DNA of 33,584 nt, from assembly GCA_030656035.1 (NCBI GenBank), contig JAUSOK010000054.1, positions 1-33,584 of the forward strand, written 5' to 3'. The position numbers and the translations under genes were made by a program. Shown piece after piece: positions 10,690 through 19,600 of this stretch. The notes under the pieces are model-generated. The model was not told the DNA's origin, did no database searches, and saw nothing but the letters and a program-made list of their open reading frames with translations. How positions within the stretch are numbered: the first letter of the stretch is position 1; each line of letters opens with the position of its first letter. This DNA comes from Syntrophales bacterium (lineage in GTDB: Bacteria; Desulfobacterota; Syntrophia; Syntrophales; Fen-1087).

Positions 10690-11277
10690 TTACAGGCTCC
10701 CTTTGGTTGACAGGACCCCCTCGATCCGCCCCTGGAGGGTCACGGCTTTATTGAGCGCCCGGGCAAAGGCCTTGAAAATGGCTTCGACAATGTGATGGTT
10801 ATTCCTACCATAATGCACGTTGATATGCAAGGTCATCGCGCTATGATCTGAAAAAGATTTAAAAAACTCCTTCATCAGGGCCGGGTCAAAGGCGCCGATT
10901 TTCGCTTCTCCCACAGCCGCATGATAAATCAGATAGGGACGCCCGGAGATGTCGATCGCCACCCCGCACAGTGTCTCATCCATGGGCACCAGCGCCGCCC
11001 CGTAACGGGCAATGCCTTCTTTTCCCCCCAGCGCCTGCTTGACGGCAGCCCCCAAACAAATCCCCAGATCTTCCACAAGATGGTGGTCATCAACGGACGT
11101 ATCCCCCTGGCTCTGCACGTACAGATCAAAAAAACCGTGCTTTGCAAAAAGATGGAACATGTGATCCAGAAACGGGATGGAAGTCTTGATATCCGTTTTG
11201 CCGGACCCATCCAGATTGATCTCGATGGATACCTCCGTTTCCGTTGTTTTTCTGTGAATTTTCGAGATTCTGCTCAT
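10690..11277 (-). CDS. hisB: Imidazoleglycerol-phosphate dehydratase
   Basis: Dehydrates imidazole glycerol phosphate to imidazole acetol phosphate in histidine synthesis. A monofunctional enzyme of 195 residues, without the phosphatase half found in E. coli HisB. The two duplicated manganese-binding half-sites are visible: LDHMFHLFAKHG and DDHHLVEDLG (38-72), then DHSAMTLHINVHYG and NNHHIVEA (about 143-166). The C-terminus ends STKGSL, as usual. Start ATG 11277 follows AAGGAC at 7 bases. It is 15 bases after hisG, within the same transcription unit. Confidence 0.97.
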   Translation of the reverse strand: MSRISKIHRKTTETEVSIEINLDGSGKTDIKTSIPFLDHMFHLFAKHGFFDLYVQSQGDTSVDDHHLVEDLGICLGAAVKQALGGKEGIARYGAALVPMDETLCGVAIDISGRPYLIYHAAVGEAKIGAFDPALMKEFFKSFSDHSAMTLHINVHYGRNNHHIVEAIFKAFARALNKAVTLQGRIEGVLSTKGSL

Positions 11278-11292
11278 GGCATTCGTCCTTAT

Positions 11293-12165
11293 TTAAATGA
11301 CCTTGTTCAACGGATATTCAATAATCCCTTCCGCCCCTGCTTCCCTCAGCAGCGGAATCAAATCTCTGACAATGCCGGAGCTGACAATCGTCTCTACGGC
11401 AAACCACTCTTCGGAATATAAATTGGATATGGTCGGCGCCTTCAATGACGGCAGCAAAAGAACGACCCGCCCAAGGTTTTCCTTGGACACATTCAGTTTC
11501 AAACCCACCTTCCCCATTGCCTGGAGCGAACCATTCAGGAGCGTCCGGATCTGCTCGATTTTCTGTCTCTTCCAGGGGTCTTCCCAGGCAGACGGATTGG
11601 CGATGAGCTGTGTATTCGTCTGCATCAATTCATGCACGATCCTGAGCTTGTTGGCCCTGATCGTAGAACCGGTTTCCGTTACTTCCACGATCGCATCGAC
11701 CAGGCCTTCCACGACTTTCGCCTCTGTCGCCCCCCAGGAAAATTCCACATGCACGTCAATGTTCCTTTCCTGGAAATAGCGTTTGGTAAAACGAACAAGT
11801 TCCGTGGAGATGCGCTTGCCCTGCATATCCTCGAGGGACGCAATCGGCGAATCTTCCCGGACAACGAGCACCCACCTTGCCTTTCTTGTCGAGGCCTTGG
11901 AATAGACGAGGTCCTGAACGGTCACGACCGACGAATCATTTTCAACGATCCAGTCTCTTCCCGTCAGCCCCAGGTCCAGGGTTCCATCTTCCACATATCT
12001 CGACATCTCCTGGGCCCGGACCAGGCTGCAGCTAATCTCCTCGTCATCGATATCCGGAAAGTAGCTGCGGCTGTCACAGGTGATGCGCCAGCCGGCCCTT
12101 TTAAAAAGCTCAATCGTGTTTTCCTCCAGACTGCCTTTGGGAATCCCGAGCTTCAGCTTATTCAT
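11293..12165 (-). CDS. hisG: ATP phosphoribosyltransferase, long form with regulatory domain
   Basis: First and committed step of histidine synthesis: condenses ATP and PRPP. At 290 residues it is the long form (HisG-L), so it does not need HisZ. The N-terminus [12 protein letters not shown], the periplasmic-binding-protein-like core ([11 protein letters not shown]) and the PRPP loop [14 protein letters not shown] (161-174) form the catalytic part. The last ~75 residues (from [12 protein letters not shown]) match the ACT-like domain that mediates histidine feedback inhibition. Its ATG overlaps the hisI stop as ATGA (12162-12165), showing translational coupling. Confidence 0.97.
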   Translation of the reverse strand: MNKLKLGIPKGSLEENTIELFKRAGWRITCDSRSYFPDIDDEEISCSLVRAQEMSRYVEDGTLDLGLTGRDWIVENDSSVVTVQDLVYSKASTRKARWVLVVREDSPIASLEDMQGKRISTELVRFTKRYFQERNIDVHVEFSWGATEAKVVEGLVDAIVEVTETGSTIRANKLRIVHELMQTNTQLIANPSAWEDPWKRQKIEQIRTLLNGSLQAMGKVGLKLNVSKENLGRVVLLLPSLKAPTISNLYSEEWFAVETIVSSGIVRDLIPLLREAGAEGIIEYPLNKVI

Positions 12166-12539
12166 TTCTTATAGACATCCTCCGGATCAAAAATTCTCAC
12201 ACCCGTAATTTCAACCGCCCCGTTGACCAGCCTTCGATAAAAACAGGAACGGTAACCGGTATGGCAGGCGGCCCCGCCAAGCTGCTGAACCCTGAGTAAA
12301 ATCGTATCGTCGTCACAGTCCAGCCGCACTTCCCGGACAAGCTGAACATGACCGGACGTCTCGCCCTTGAGCCACAGGGCGTTGCGGGACCGGCTCCAGA
12401 AGGTCGCCTTGCCGGTCTCAAGTGTTTTCAACCAGGCATCGCGGTTCATATAGGCCAGCATCAACACCTCGCCCGTTTCATCATCCTGGACGATCGCCGG
12501 GAGAATCCCTCCCCCCTTGTTAAAATCGGGATCAAACAT
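12162..12539 (-). CDS. hisI: Phosphoribosyl-AMP cyclohydrolase
   Basis: Third step of histidine synthesis: opens the purine ring of PR-AMP, a zinc enzyme. About 125 residues, a stand-alone HisI without the HisE pyrophosphohydrolase domain. Metal sites: DCDDDT (Asp74, Asp76, Asp78) and [15 protein letters not shown] (Cys92, His93, Cys99). ATG 12539 was chosen; a TTG three bases upstream (12542) is nearer to the AAGGA site and may be used instead. First gene of the his unit, behind a good promoter. HisE must be encoded elsewhere. Confidence 0.96.
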   Translation of the reverse strand: MFDPDFNKGGGILPAIVQDDETGEVLMLAYMNRDAWLKTLETGKATFWSRSRNALWLKGETSGHVQLVREVRLDCDDDTILLRVQQLGGAACHTGYRSCFYRRLVNGAVEITGVRIFDPEDVYKK

Positions 12540-12579
12540 CAACCGTTATCCTTAATTGACCGCTTATTTCAGGCGGCGT

Positions 12580-12608
12580 ATGCTAATTTAAGAATCCATA
12601 TTTATCAA
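12580..12608 (-). promoter_or_regulatory. Promoter of the hisIGB-lipoprotein-hisA unit
   Basis: Minus-strand -35 TTGATA (12603-12608), 17-base spacer and -10 TAGCAT (12580-12585). The predicted leader is about 30-35 bases, too short for a his attenuator peptide. No histidine-codon run or hairpin is seen there. Confidence 0.65.
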
Positions 12609-12691
12609 GCATTATTTCTTTCAAGACAACGCTTCTCGAGATATAATCGTTCAGGTTTAATGAGCTCAGATACATTCATCTTGCCTCATGC

Positions 12692-12719
12692 TTGCATCTA
12701 TGATAGGGATCGGTACTAT
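12692..12719 (+). promoter_or_regulatory. Possible promoter of the small membrane/coiled-coil protein
   Basis: TTGCAT (12692-12697), 16-base spacer, TACTAT (12714-12719), about 95 bases upstream of the next plus-strand start. It diverges from the his promoter. A moderate match only. Confidence 0.4.
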
Positions 12720-12814
12720 AAATGGGCGACGGCTATGCGTGTTTTTATGCGGGATCCGGGATGAAGAAAAACAGGCCCCGCGTCGCTCCCACATTTGATC
12801 AAGGAGGGAAAACC

Positions 12815-13120
12815 ATGTCACTGCTTATAGCAGGCTCCATATCGGCAGTATTGGGTTTGATCGGCCTCATAGCCTGGTGGAAAGACTTACTGATCCTCCT
12901 GAAGGGGGCCATGCCGCTGGCTATGCTTCTGGGCGGCATCCTGGCTATTTACGTCGGCTTTGACGATATCCAGGACAAAATGCGCGAAGCACAGCAGCAG
13001 CAGGACGCAAAACTGGATCAGGCCAGAGAGGAAATGGAGATCGTGCGGGCCAAAGCCGAGCAATACAAGGAAGAACTTGAACGGCTGAAGGAGAACGCCA
13101 AAACAAACGAGAGCGTTTGA
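12815..13120 (+). CDS. Small membrane protein with C-terminal coiled coil, function unknown
   Basis: 101 residues. Residues 1-50 form two hydrophobic helices (LLIAGSISAVLGLIGLIAWW and MPLAMLLGGILAIYVGF) separated by a short loop with one Lys. The rest is a highly charged helix with heptad spacing (KMREAQQQQDAKLDQ ... EEMEIVRAKAEQYKEELERLKE), probably a cytoplasmic coiled coil. I do not recognise the family. Start ATG 12815 has the ideal site AAGGAGG (12801-12807). The frame runs back to 12722 without support. It stands alone between divergent his genes and the TRAP operon. A scaffold or membrane-tethered oligomer is conceivable, but nothing proves it. Confidence 0.8.
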   Translation: MSLLIAGSISAVLGLIGLIAWWKDLLILLKGAMPLAMLLGGILAIYVGFDDIQDKMREAQQQQDAKLDQAREEMEIVRAKAEQYKEELERLKENAKTNESV

Positions 13121-13135
13121 AGCATTAAATTTAAC

Positions 13136-13453
13136 TTGACAGTCAAAAAAAAATAAACTACTGGACACCGGCAGTGGAGAAAAATTGATCGTGAATAAAA
13201 TGATCGAAAACAAGCAGAAATTACGGGCATCCTGTCGCGGCGTCCATCATCCCTCCTATATGTATTGATGCCTGCTGCCCATGGCTCTAAATGGGTAAGC
13301 AGGCCTTCCTGATTTTATCGTTTTCCCCAGAATTTTTATTTTATGCGGCAGGACATGACCATGTTTTACATCATTGACGATTTTTATTACTTTTTTTCAT
13401 CCAAATACGCCTATTGGCGCCTGTCTGTTTCGCCCGCAGGGAAGCAGACAGGC
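13136..13453 (+). promoter_or_regulatory. Long leader of the TRAP operon with two stem-loops and a TTGAC palindrome
   Basis: The 390 bases between the small membrane protein and dctP hold no convincing gene. Three structures can be seen. TTGACAGTCAA (13136-13146) is a perfect 5-bp palindrome around one A and could also be a -35 element, although no good -10 follows. Hairpin 13270-13304 has arms GCCTGCT/AGCAGGC plus CCCAT/ATGGG around GGCTCTAA. Hairpin 13419-13453 has 13-bp arms with one G-T pair around a 9-base loop. Neither hairpin has a T tail, so they are not typical terminators. They may be leader RNA structures or protein sites. Confidence 0.45.
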
Positions 13454-13510
13454 AATCGCATAGATCAATCATAAGAATTCATGAACAACAATGACCATAA
13501 GGAGACCAAA

Positions 13511-14542
13511 ATGAAAAAGAGAATTTTTATATGGATTGCTTTTCTCGCGGCAGCCGGATGGATCGTCGCCGGTTCGTCGAATGTTTTGGAAGCGTCAACC
13601 ACAAACCTGACCTACAGTGTCTTCTTTCCCCCAACCCATGGGCAGAGCAAAGCAGCCGTAGAATGGGTCAAGGAGATCGAGAAACGGACCAACGGCCGGG
13701 TCAAGATCAATGTGTTTTCCGGGGGGAGCCTCACCCCGGCGGATCAGACCTTTGACGGCGTCGTCAAGGGCATCTCCGACCTGGGCATGTCCTGTTTTGC
13801 CTATACGCGGGGGCGCTTCCCCGTCATGGAAGCGCTTGACCTGCCGATGGGTTATCCCAACGGGCGCACAGCAACGCATGTCGCTAACGATTTCTTTACG
13901 AAATTCAAACCCAAAGAACTCGACGGCGTCAAAGTTCTCTATATCCATGCCCACGGACCGGGACTCCTGCATACCATCAAGCCGGTGAAATCCTTGAGAG
14001 ATTTGAAGGGCATGAAGATCCGTTCCACCGGTCTGAGCGCGAAAGTGGTCGAAATGCTGGGCGCCGTTCCGGTAGCGATGCCGCAGGGGGGAACCTATGA
14101 GGCCCTGCAAAGAGGGGTCGTGGATGGAACATTCACACCCATTGAAACCCTGAAAGGCTGGAAGCAGGCGGAAGTTATCAAATTCACGACCGATTCTTCC
14201 GGCATCGGCTATACGACCGCCATGTTCGTGGTGATGAATCTCAAAAAATGGAACGCCTTGCCGAAAGACATCCAGGACATCTTCGAAGCGGTCAGCGGCC
14301 AGTGGGTTGACGTTCATGGACAGACATGGGACGTGTCGGATTTGGAAGGCCGCCAGTACACACTGAGTCTCGGAAATAAAATCATCCCCTTGAGCAAAGA
14401 GGAAAACGCCCGGTGGAAAAAAGCGGTCAGCCCGATTATCCAAAACTATATGAAAACAACGGACGCCAAAGGTCTGCCCGGAAAGAGCGCCGTCAATGAA
14501 GTCGAAAGCTTGATCAAGAAGTACGGCAGGCAGTACAAATAG
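13511..14542 (+). CDS. dctP: TRAP transporter substrate-binding protein (DctP family)
   Basis: Periplasmic receptor that delivers an organic acid to the DctQM membrane pair. 343 residues with a signal peptide ([21 protein letters not shown], cleavage near 28). The family features are present: the region [27 protein letters not shown] with Arg171, which in DctP proteins clamps the substrate carboxylate, and [14 protein letters not shown] just after. Start ATG 13511 follows AAGGAG at 6 bases. The longer ATG 13481 has no such site and spoils the signal peptide. First gene of a dctP-dctQ-dctM unit (27-base gap, then 4-base overlap). The substrate cannot be read from sequence; the adjacent acyl-CoA synthetase suggests a monocarboxylate. 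Confidence 0.94.
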   Translation: MKKRIFIWIAFLAAAGWIVAGSSNVLEASTTNLTYSVFFPPTHGQSKAAVEWVKEIEKRTNGRVKINVFSGGSLTPADQTFDGVVKGISDLGMSCFAYTRGRFPVMEALDLPMGYPNGRTATHVANDFFTKFKPKELDGVKVLYIHAHGPGLLHTIKPVKSLRDLKGMKIRSTGLSAKVVEMLGAVPVAMPQGGTYEALQRGVVDGTFTPIETLKGWKQAEVIKFTTDSSGIGYTTAMFVVMNLKKWNALPKDIQDIFEAVSGQWVDVHGQTWDVSDLEGRQYTLSLGNKIIPLSKEENARWKKAVSPIIQNYMKTTDAKGLPGKSAVNEVESLIKKYGRQYK

Positions 14543-14569
14543 AAGTTTCTGCTGAAGGGATAAACGATT

Positions 14570-15055
14570 ATGGTTCGATTGGAACGGGCCGTCACGGCGA
14601 CGAGCGGCTGGTTCAATTATGTCGCCTGTTTTGCCATCGTCGCCATGATGTTGCTGTCCTGCGCCGATGTGGCCCTGCGGCTCATCGGCGCTCCCATTCC
14701 CGGCGCCTACGAGATGGTGGGTTTCATCAGCGCTGTCATTGTCTCCTTCTCCCTGGCCCATACCTCCCTGCAGCGTGGGCACGTGGCCGTTGAAATCATT
14801 TTTGAAAAACTTTCACCCCGGACGCAATTCATTGTTGACGCCGCCGGAAATCTGATCAGCGCGATCCTCTTCGGGCTGGTTGCGTGGCAAAGCCTGGCCT
14901 ACGGTGTCGACCTTCGCCGAAGCGGAGAGGTGTCGCTGACGCTGCAGATGCCTCTTCATCCTTTCGTTTATGGGATTGCCGCCGGCTGCGGCCTGTTGGC
15001 GCTGGTGCTTCTGGTCGTTTTTGCCAGGTCTCTGCGCAGGAGCTTGGGATCATGA
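14570..15055 (+). CDS. dctQ: TRAP transporter small permease (DctQ family)
   Basis: The small membrane subunit of the TRAP transporter. 161 residues with four predicted transmembrane helices: about 18-40 (YVACFAIVAMMLLSCADVALR), 47-68 (YEMVGFISAVIVSFSLA), 90-112 and 129-152. The pattern ADVALRLIGAPIPGAYEMVGFISAVIVSF is typical of the family, as is QRGHVAVE. It ends in an ATGA overlap with the large permease, so the two are translationally coupled. Confidence 0.93.
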   Translation: MVRLERAVTATSGWFNYVACFAIVAMMLLSCADVALRLIGAPIPGAYEMVGFISAVIVSFSLAHTSLQRGHVAVEIIFEKLSPRTQFIVDAAGNLISAILFGLVAWQSLAYGVDLRRSGEVSLTLQMPLHPFVYGIAAGCGLLALVLLVVFARSLRRSLGS

Positions 15056-16353
15056 CGCCGACGATCATCGGTTTGCTGAGCTTTGCCGTGCTTGTAGCGC
15101 TTATTTTTCTGAAAATCCCCGTGGGCTTTGTTATGGCCCTCGTGGGGTTTGCAGGGTTCGGGCTGCTGGTTTCCTGGGACGCCTCTCTGAGCCTGATCGC
15201 CCGTGATTTCTTTGCCGTTTTCAGCTCTTACAATTTAACCGTCATCCCCCTGTTTGTGCTGATGGGTCAGGTGGCCCATCACTCCGGCATGAGCGGCCGG
15301 CTCTTCAACACCGCCCACAAGTTTATGGGGCACCTGCCCGGCGGACTGGCCATCGCCACCATCGGCGCCTGCGCCGGCTTTTCCGCCATCTGCGGTTCTA
15401 CAAGCGCGACGGCGGCCACCATGGCCTCGGTCGCCCTGCCGCAAATGAAGAAATACAATTACGATCCCGCCCTGGCCACGGGCGTGGTCGCGGCCGGGGG
15501 CGGCCTGGGCATTCTGATTCCGCCCAGCACGATCTTCATTATCTACGGCATCATGACCGAGCAGTCTATCGGCAAGCTTTTCATGGCCGGCGTCCTGCCC
15601 GGCATCCTCCTGACCCTGTCCTTCATTGTAACGGTTGTCATCTGGACGCGCCTGCGTCCGGATATCTGCGAAAAAGCGCCGAAGGCGACCTGGAAGGAAA
15701 GAATGGCATCTCTGGCGGGAGTCATCGAAACCCTCATCCTGTTCGTCATGGTCATGGGGGGCCTGTTTGTCGGGTTTTTTACCCCGACCGAAGCCGCGGC
15801 CATCGGCGCCTTTGGAACCCTGCTGATCGCCCTGATTGGCCGCAATCTCTCCTGGCGCGGCTTCGTCAGATCTCTGGACGAGACCACGCGCGTCTCCTGC
15901 ATGATTTTCGTCATTGTGGCGGGCGCCACCGTTTTCGGGCATTTCCTGGCCGTTACGGGAATCCCGTCCAATGTCGGGATATGGGTCTCGGGACTTTCGC
16001 TGCCGCCCCCCGTGATTATCGGTCTCATCCTGCTGGTCTATCTTGTTCTGGGTTGTCTGATGGATTCCCTGGCCATGATCATGCTCACCATCCCTATTTT
16101 CTTCCCGGTGGTGACCACCCTCGGTTACGACCCGATCTGGTTCGGCGTCATCATCGTCCTGGTCACGGGAATGGGCGTCATCACGCCGCCTGTGGGAATC
16201 AACGTTTACGTCGTCGCGGGCGTGGCGCGCGACGTTCCCCTCCAGGTCATCTTCAAGGGAACCTCCTATATGCTGATCGCCTTGCTGGCAACGGCCATCC
16301 TTCTGGTTCTGTTTCCGCAGATTGCCACCTTCCTGCCGTCTCTGATGAGATGA
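15052..16353 (+). CDS. dctM: TRAP transporter large permease (DctM family)
   Basis: The ion-coupled transport subunit. 433 residues, hydrophobic throughout with roughly a dozen membrane segments. Family signatures: IPVGFVMALVGFAGF near the N-terminus, VIPLFVLMGQVAHHSGMSGRLF, GFSAICGSTSATAATMASVALPQM, GGGLGILIPPSTIFIIYGI, and near the end GCLMDSLAMIMLTIPIFFPVV followed by GMGVITPPVGINVYVV. Start ATG 15052 overlaps the dctQ stop by 4 bases; the open frame further upstream is a shadow of dctQ. Sodium coupling is normal for the family and assumed here. Confidence 0.96.
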   Translation: MTPTIIGLLSFAVLVALIFLKIPVGFVMALVGFAGFGLLVSWDASLSLIARDFFAVFSSYNLTVIPLFVLMGQVAHHSGMSGRLFNTAHKFMGHLPGGLAIATIGACAGFSAICGSTSATAATMASVALPQMKKYNYDPALATGVVAAGGGLGILIPPSTIFIIYGIMTEQSIGKLFMAGVLPGILLTLSFIVTVVIWTRLRPDICEKAPKATWKERMASLAGVIETLILFVMVMGGLFVGFFTPTEAAAIGAFGTLLIALIGRNLSWRGFVRSLDETTRVSCMIFVIVAGATVFGHFLAVTGIPSNVGIWVSGLSLPPPVIIGLILLVYLVLGCLMDSLAMIMLTIPIFFPVVTTLGYDPIWFGVIIVLVTGMGVITPPVGINVYVVAGVARDVPLQVIFKGTSYMLIALLATAILLVLFPQIATFLPSLMR

Positions 16354-16428
16354 CGCTGATACAGGCTTGATCTTGCGCCCCTCCTTGTGATACGTCCTGT
16401 ACCGTTTTTGAAAGGACTCAGCACGGAC

Positions 16429-16890
16429 ATGCTCGCCACAAAAAAACAGCTTCTATTGGTCTTTATCGTTGCGCCGATCATCCTGCTGGCTTTCGGGTGC
16501 AGCACGCTGCCCCGTGGCAAGGGCAAAAAGGAATTCACGCGCAGGATGCTCGTGACCGCCTACGACGCCGGCCAGAAATCGACGGGATGGAAGTACAAAT
16601 ACGGTTGCTGCCTGCTTCCCCCGGTCTATGCCTACGGACCGCAGAAAGGGAAGCGCAAGCAAGTGGGCATCACCTCCTCCGGCACCAAAGCTGAAAAAGG
16701 CACCATCGCCGCCGACATCAGACGTTATCCCTATGGCACAAAAATGTATGTCCCCGGCTACGGCTGGGGAGAGGTCCAGGATGTCGGAAGCGCCATCAAG
16801 GGCGATCATATCGATATTTTTTTTTCGGACATCGATGATGCCAAAGCCTGGGGGAGAAAGTATCTCAACATCAAGATTATAAAGCCGTAA
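16429..16890 (+). CDS. Lipoprotein with 3D (three-Asp) domain
   Basis: 153 residues. The signal sequence ends in lipobox LLAFGC (Cys24), so the protein is lipid-anchored after LspA processing. The mature part carries the 3D double-psi beta-barrel pattern: GTIAADIRRYPYGTKMYVPGYG, VQDVGSAIKG and HIDIFF, with Asp96, Asp118 and Asp129 as the three acidic residues. This domain is related to MltA and resuscitation-promoting-factor folds acting on peptidoglycan, so a cell-wall role is likely though unproven. A KYGCCLLPP insert with paired Cys precedes the domain. ATG 16429 was chosen over GTG 16387 for the better signal peptide; AAAGGA is 12 bases upstream, a loose spacing. It sits between dctM and the acyl-CoA synthetase on the same strand. 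Confidence 0.82.
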   Translation: MLATKKQLLLVFIVAPIILLAFGCSTLPRGKGKKEFTRRMLVTAYDAGQKSTGWKYKYGCCLLPPVYAYGPQKGKRKQVGITSSGTKAEKGTIAADIRRYPYGTKMYVPGYGWGEVQDVGSAIKGDHIDIFFSDIDDAKAWGRKYLNIKIIKP

Positions 16891-16899
16891 GGAATAAAG

Positions 16900-18993
16900 A
16901 TGGATTTCTTTTTCAACCCGAAAGCGGTTGCCGTGGTGGGCGCTACGCCCAACCCGTTCAAGGGGGGCTGTTCGATCCTGAAAAACCTGATGGCCGGTTA
17001 TCAAGGAGGAATCTATCCCATCAACCCCCGTTATGACAAAATTGAAGGGTTGCCCGCCTTCCCGTCCGTCAGCGCCGTTGACGGTCCGGTCGATCTGGCC
17101 ATTATCTTCGTCCCGGCAAAAGCAACGCCGGGCGCCGTCGAAGACTGCATCCGCAAGGGCGTCTCCGGCATAATCATTGAATCCGGCGGCTTTGCCGAAA
17201 CGGGCACTGAAGGCCGGATGCAGCAGCAAAGGGTGCTCGACATGGCCAGAGGGGCCGGCATCCGGCTGTGGGGACCCAACTGCATGGGCCTTGTGGATGC
17301 GGTTCATGGCCGTGTCTTCTCCTTCATGGACCCCAGTGCCCTCCAGGCAGGCCTGGTCCCGGGCAACGTTTCCCTGGTGGTGCAGAGCGGCATGCTGTCC
17401 GCCGGTTTCCTGGTCGACATCATGACGCACGGCATCATGGGGATCAGCAAGGTCTGCTCCGTGGGCAACAAAATGGACGTCGACGAATGCGATCTTGTGC
17501 CTTGGCTGCTTAGAGATCCCGACACCGCCGTCATCGGACTCTATCTGGAAACCATCACCGACGGCCGCCGCTTCATCAATCTTTGCCGCGGCAGCGTCAA
17601 ACCGATTGTGGTTTTAAAGGGCGGCAAAAGCGCCAGGGGCGCCCAGGCGGCCATGAGCCACACCGCAAGCCTCGCCGGAAACCGGCGGATTGTCTCCGGA
17701 GCGCTCGCGCAGGCCGGGGTGATCGAAGCCTGCGACTTCAAGCAGATGATGGACCTCTGCCGGTCTCTGTCCACGGTTCCGGCCAAAGCCTCTGACTTGA
17801 AAGGCGGCGTTGCCATTCTGACTTTCAGCGGCGGCGCGGGCATCGTTTCTTCAGACTTTCTCGAAGATATGGGACTCACAGTGGCTGACTTTGCCGACGA
17901 CACGAAAAAAAACCTTCAGGCTGTCTTTCCCGACTGGATGCCCGTGGCCAACCCCGTGGATCTGTGGCCGGCCATGGAAAAAAACGCCGCGACCGATGTG
18001 GATATATACAGCGAGGCCATGAAGGCCGTTCTGGCCGACCCGGCGGTCGATGCCGTGCTGCTGCACGTCTTTGTAGGCAATTTCCGGATCAGGATCAATC
18101 TGCCTGATCTGGCCCAGCAGTCCCGGGCTGCCGGCAAGCCGGTTTTCATCTGGCTTCTGGGCAGGCGGGAGGAGGCGTATCAGTTTCAGATGGCAGCCCG
18201 CGAACACGGGGTCCCGGTCTTCCAGGAACTTTACCGCGCCGTGGACTGCCTGCGGACGGTCATGAATCAAAAGAAACACCCCTCAGCAGTCATCGCCGCA
18301 GGGGAAACCGGGGAACCATCGCCGCTATCCCCAGTTTTGAAGAATGTCCTGGATAGCGCTGCGGGACCGCTGGATGAATTCATTTCCAAGAAGATTCTGA
18401 ATGCTTACGGCGTGCCCACGGTGGAAGAAGTTATGGCCGACAATGTCGATGAATGCCTGCAGGCAACGGCGCGCATCGGCTATCCCGTCGTCATGAAGGG
18501 GTTGCAGGCAGGCGACGTCCATAAAACAGAGCTGGGGCTGGTCTATCTCGATATCCGCAACAAATCGACGGCAACGAAGACCTTCAGAACAATCACAAGG
18601 AAAATGGGGGGTCGTGGACGGGTCCTGATCCAGAAACACGTGAGGGGGCATGTCGAGCTGATCCTGGGGTTGTTGCGCGACCACCAGTTCGGTCCCTGTG
18701 TCATGATCGGTCTGGGCGGAATCCTGGCCGAGGTTTTCCAGGACGCGGTTTTTGCCATGGCTCCGCTGAACCATCAGGAAGCGCTGGTGCTCACCGATCG
18801 TCTTCAGGGGCAGAAGCTGCTGGACGGATTCCGCGGCAGCCCGCCGGTAAATCGGGATGAACTTGCCCGCATCCTCACAGCCCTGGGGAACATCGGCCTC
18901 GCCCATCCACGGATTCAGGAAATCGACATTAACCCTCTGATCATCACGGCCGAGGGCGCCGTTGCCGTCGACGCAACCATAATTGTCAGATAA
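16900..18993 (+). CDS. NDP-forming acyl-CoA synthetase, alpha-beta fusion (acetate-CoA ligase, ADP-forming type)
   Basis: Interconverts an acyl-CoA, ADP and phosphate with a free acid, CoA and ATP; in anaerobes this conserves energy from acyl-CoA, or activates an imported acid. 697 residues. Order: CoA-binding Rossmann domain (NPKAVAVVGATPNPFKGG at 7-24), succinyl-CoA-ligase-like domains with VVQSGMLSAGF and MSHTASLAGN, where His254 is the phospho-histidine, and a C-terminal ATP-grasp domain (ISKKILNAYGVPTVEE, VVMKGLQAGDVHKTELG, GLGGILAEVFQDAVFAMAPL, ending REIDINPL-like QEIDINPLI). Only 9 bases separate it from the 3D lipoprotein, and the whole dctP-to-synthetase block is colinear, so import and activation of one acid is a reasonable guess. 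Confidence 0.93.
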   Translation: MDFFFNPKAVAVVGATPNPFKGGCSILKNLMAGYQGGIYPINPRYDKIEGLPAFPSVSAVDGPVDLAIIFVPAKATPGAVEDCIRKGVSGIIIESGGFAETGTEGRMQQQRVLDMARGAGIRLWGPNCMGLVDAVHGRVFSFMDPSALQAGLVPGNVSLVVQSGMLSAGFLVDIMTHGIMGISKVCSVGNKMDVDECDLVPWLLRDPDTAVIGLYLETITDGRRFINLCRGSVKPIVVLKGGKSARGAQAAMSHTASLAGNRRIVSGALAQAGVIEACDFKQMMDLCRSLSTVPAKASDLKGGVAILTFSGGAGIVSSDFLEDMGLTVADFADDTKKNLQAVFPDWMPVANPVDLWPAMEKNAATDVDIYSEAMKAVLADPAVDAVLLHVFVGNFRIRINLPDLAQQSRAAGKPVFIWLLGRREEAYQFQMAAREHGVPVFQELYRAVDCLRTVMNQKKHPSAVIAAGETGEPSPLSPVLKNVLDSAAGPLDEFISKKILNAYGVPTVEEVMADNVDECLQATARIGYPVVMKGLQAGDVHKTELGLVYLDIRNKSTATKTFRTITRKMGGRGRVLIQKHVRGHVELILGLLRDHQFGPCVMIGLGGILAEVFQDAVFAMAPLNHQEALVLTDRLQGQKLLDGFRGSPPVNRDELARILTALGNIGLAHPRIQEIDINPLIITAEGAVAVDATIIVR

Positions 18994-19096
18994 ATGAGAT
19001 CATGGCCGCATCCTCTGCATGAATGCCAATCCCACTTATGATTCCCCTGCCCCGGCCGAAGGCAGCGCCCGGGGATGAGCCTGAATATTCGTGATG

Positions 19097-19600
19097 TTAT
19101 GAACCCTTCGCATCGGGATGCTTTTCCCTGCCGCGTCTGACAAGTTCAATGAACAGGATGACCGCGCCGACGGAAATGGCCGAATCGGCCACATTGAAGG
19201 CCGGCCAGTGGTAGGAACCGATGTAAACATCCAGAAAGTCAATCACTTCTCCGAAGCGGATCCTGTCGATCAGATTGCCGACGGCGCCGGATAGAATCAG
19301 CGAGAGGGCAAACGTCAGAAACGGCTCCTCGACCCTGCTTTTCCAGATATAATGCACGACCAGGATGATCGCCAGGACCGTAACGGCCAAGAAAAAGATG
19401 GAACGAAACAGCGGCGAGGCGTCGGCCAGAAAGCCGAAAGCCGCCCCGGGATTGCGGACATAGGTGATGCTGAACAATCCCTGAATGACAGGGATGGATT
19501 CATGCAGCCGCATCGATGCATCGACGTAAAACTTGGTGATCTGATCGAGCAGGAGTATCAGGCCGGTCGTCACGCCAAGCAGTATGTACTTTTTATTCAA
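19097..19600 (-). CDS. lspA: Signal peptidase II (lipoprotein signal peptidase)
   Basis: Cleaves lipidated prolipoproteins in the inner membrane. 167 residues, four transmembrane helices (about 5-22, 63-85, 94-112, 136-156). Catalytic aspartates are Asp121 in GEVIDFLDV and Asp139 in FNVADSAI, with the conserved GNLIDRI before. It overlaps the ileS stop by 8 bases, the classical ileS-lspA arrangement, and is therefore coupled to ileS. The two lipoproteins in this window would be its substrates. No convincing terminator is seen in the 103 bases between it and the convergent acyl-CoA synthetase gene. Confidence 0.96.
   Translation of the reverse strand: MNKKYILLGVTTGLILLLDQITKFYVDASMRLHESIPVIQGLFSITYVRNPGAAFGFLADASPLFRSIFFLAVTVLAIILVVHYIWKSRVEEPFLTFALSLILSGAVGNLIDRIRFGEVIDFLDVYIGSYHWPAFNVADSAISVGAVILFIELVRRGREKHPDAKGS

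Noticed and set aside
13416-13434. Possible sigma-54 promoter (TGGCGC ...) before dctP
   Set aside because: The -24 GG is present, but the -12 GC is not at the required spacing.
13595-14782. A 395-codon open frame antisense to dctP and dctQ
   Set aside because: It lies opposite genes with clear family motifs, has no ribosome site or recognisable domain, and is the usual by-product of GC-rich codon use.
16453-17430. A 325-codon open frame antisense to the 3D lipoprotein and the acyl-CoA synthetase
   Set aside because: Antisense to strong genes, no start signal, no domain.
19050-19074. GC-rich inverted repeat (CCCCGG/CCGGGG) between the convergent acyl-CoA synthetase and lspA genes as a terminator
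   Set aside because: Six-base arms, 13-base loop, and no T run on either strand.
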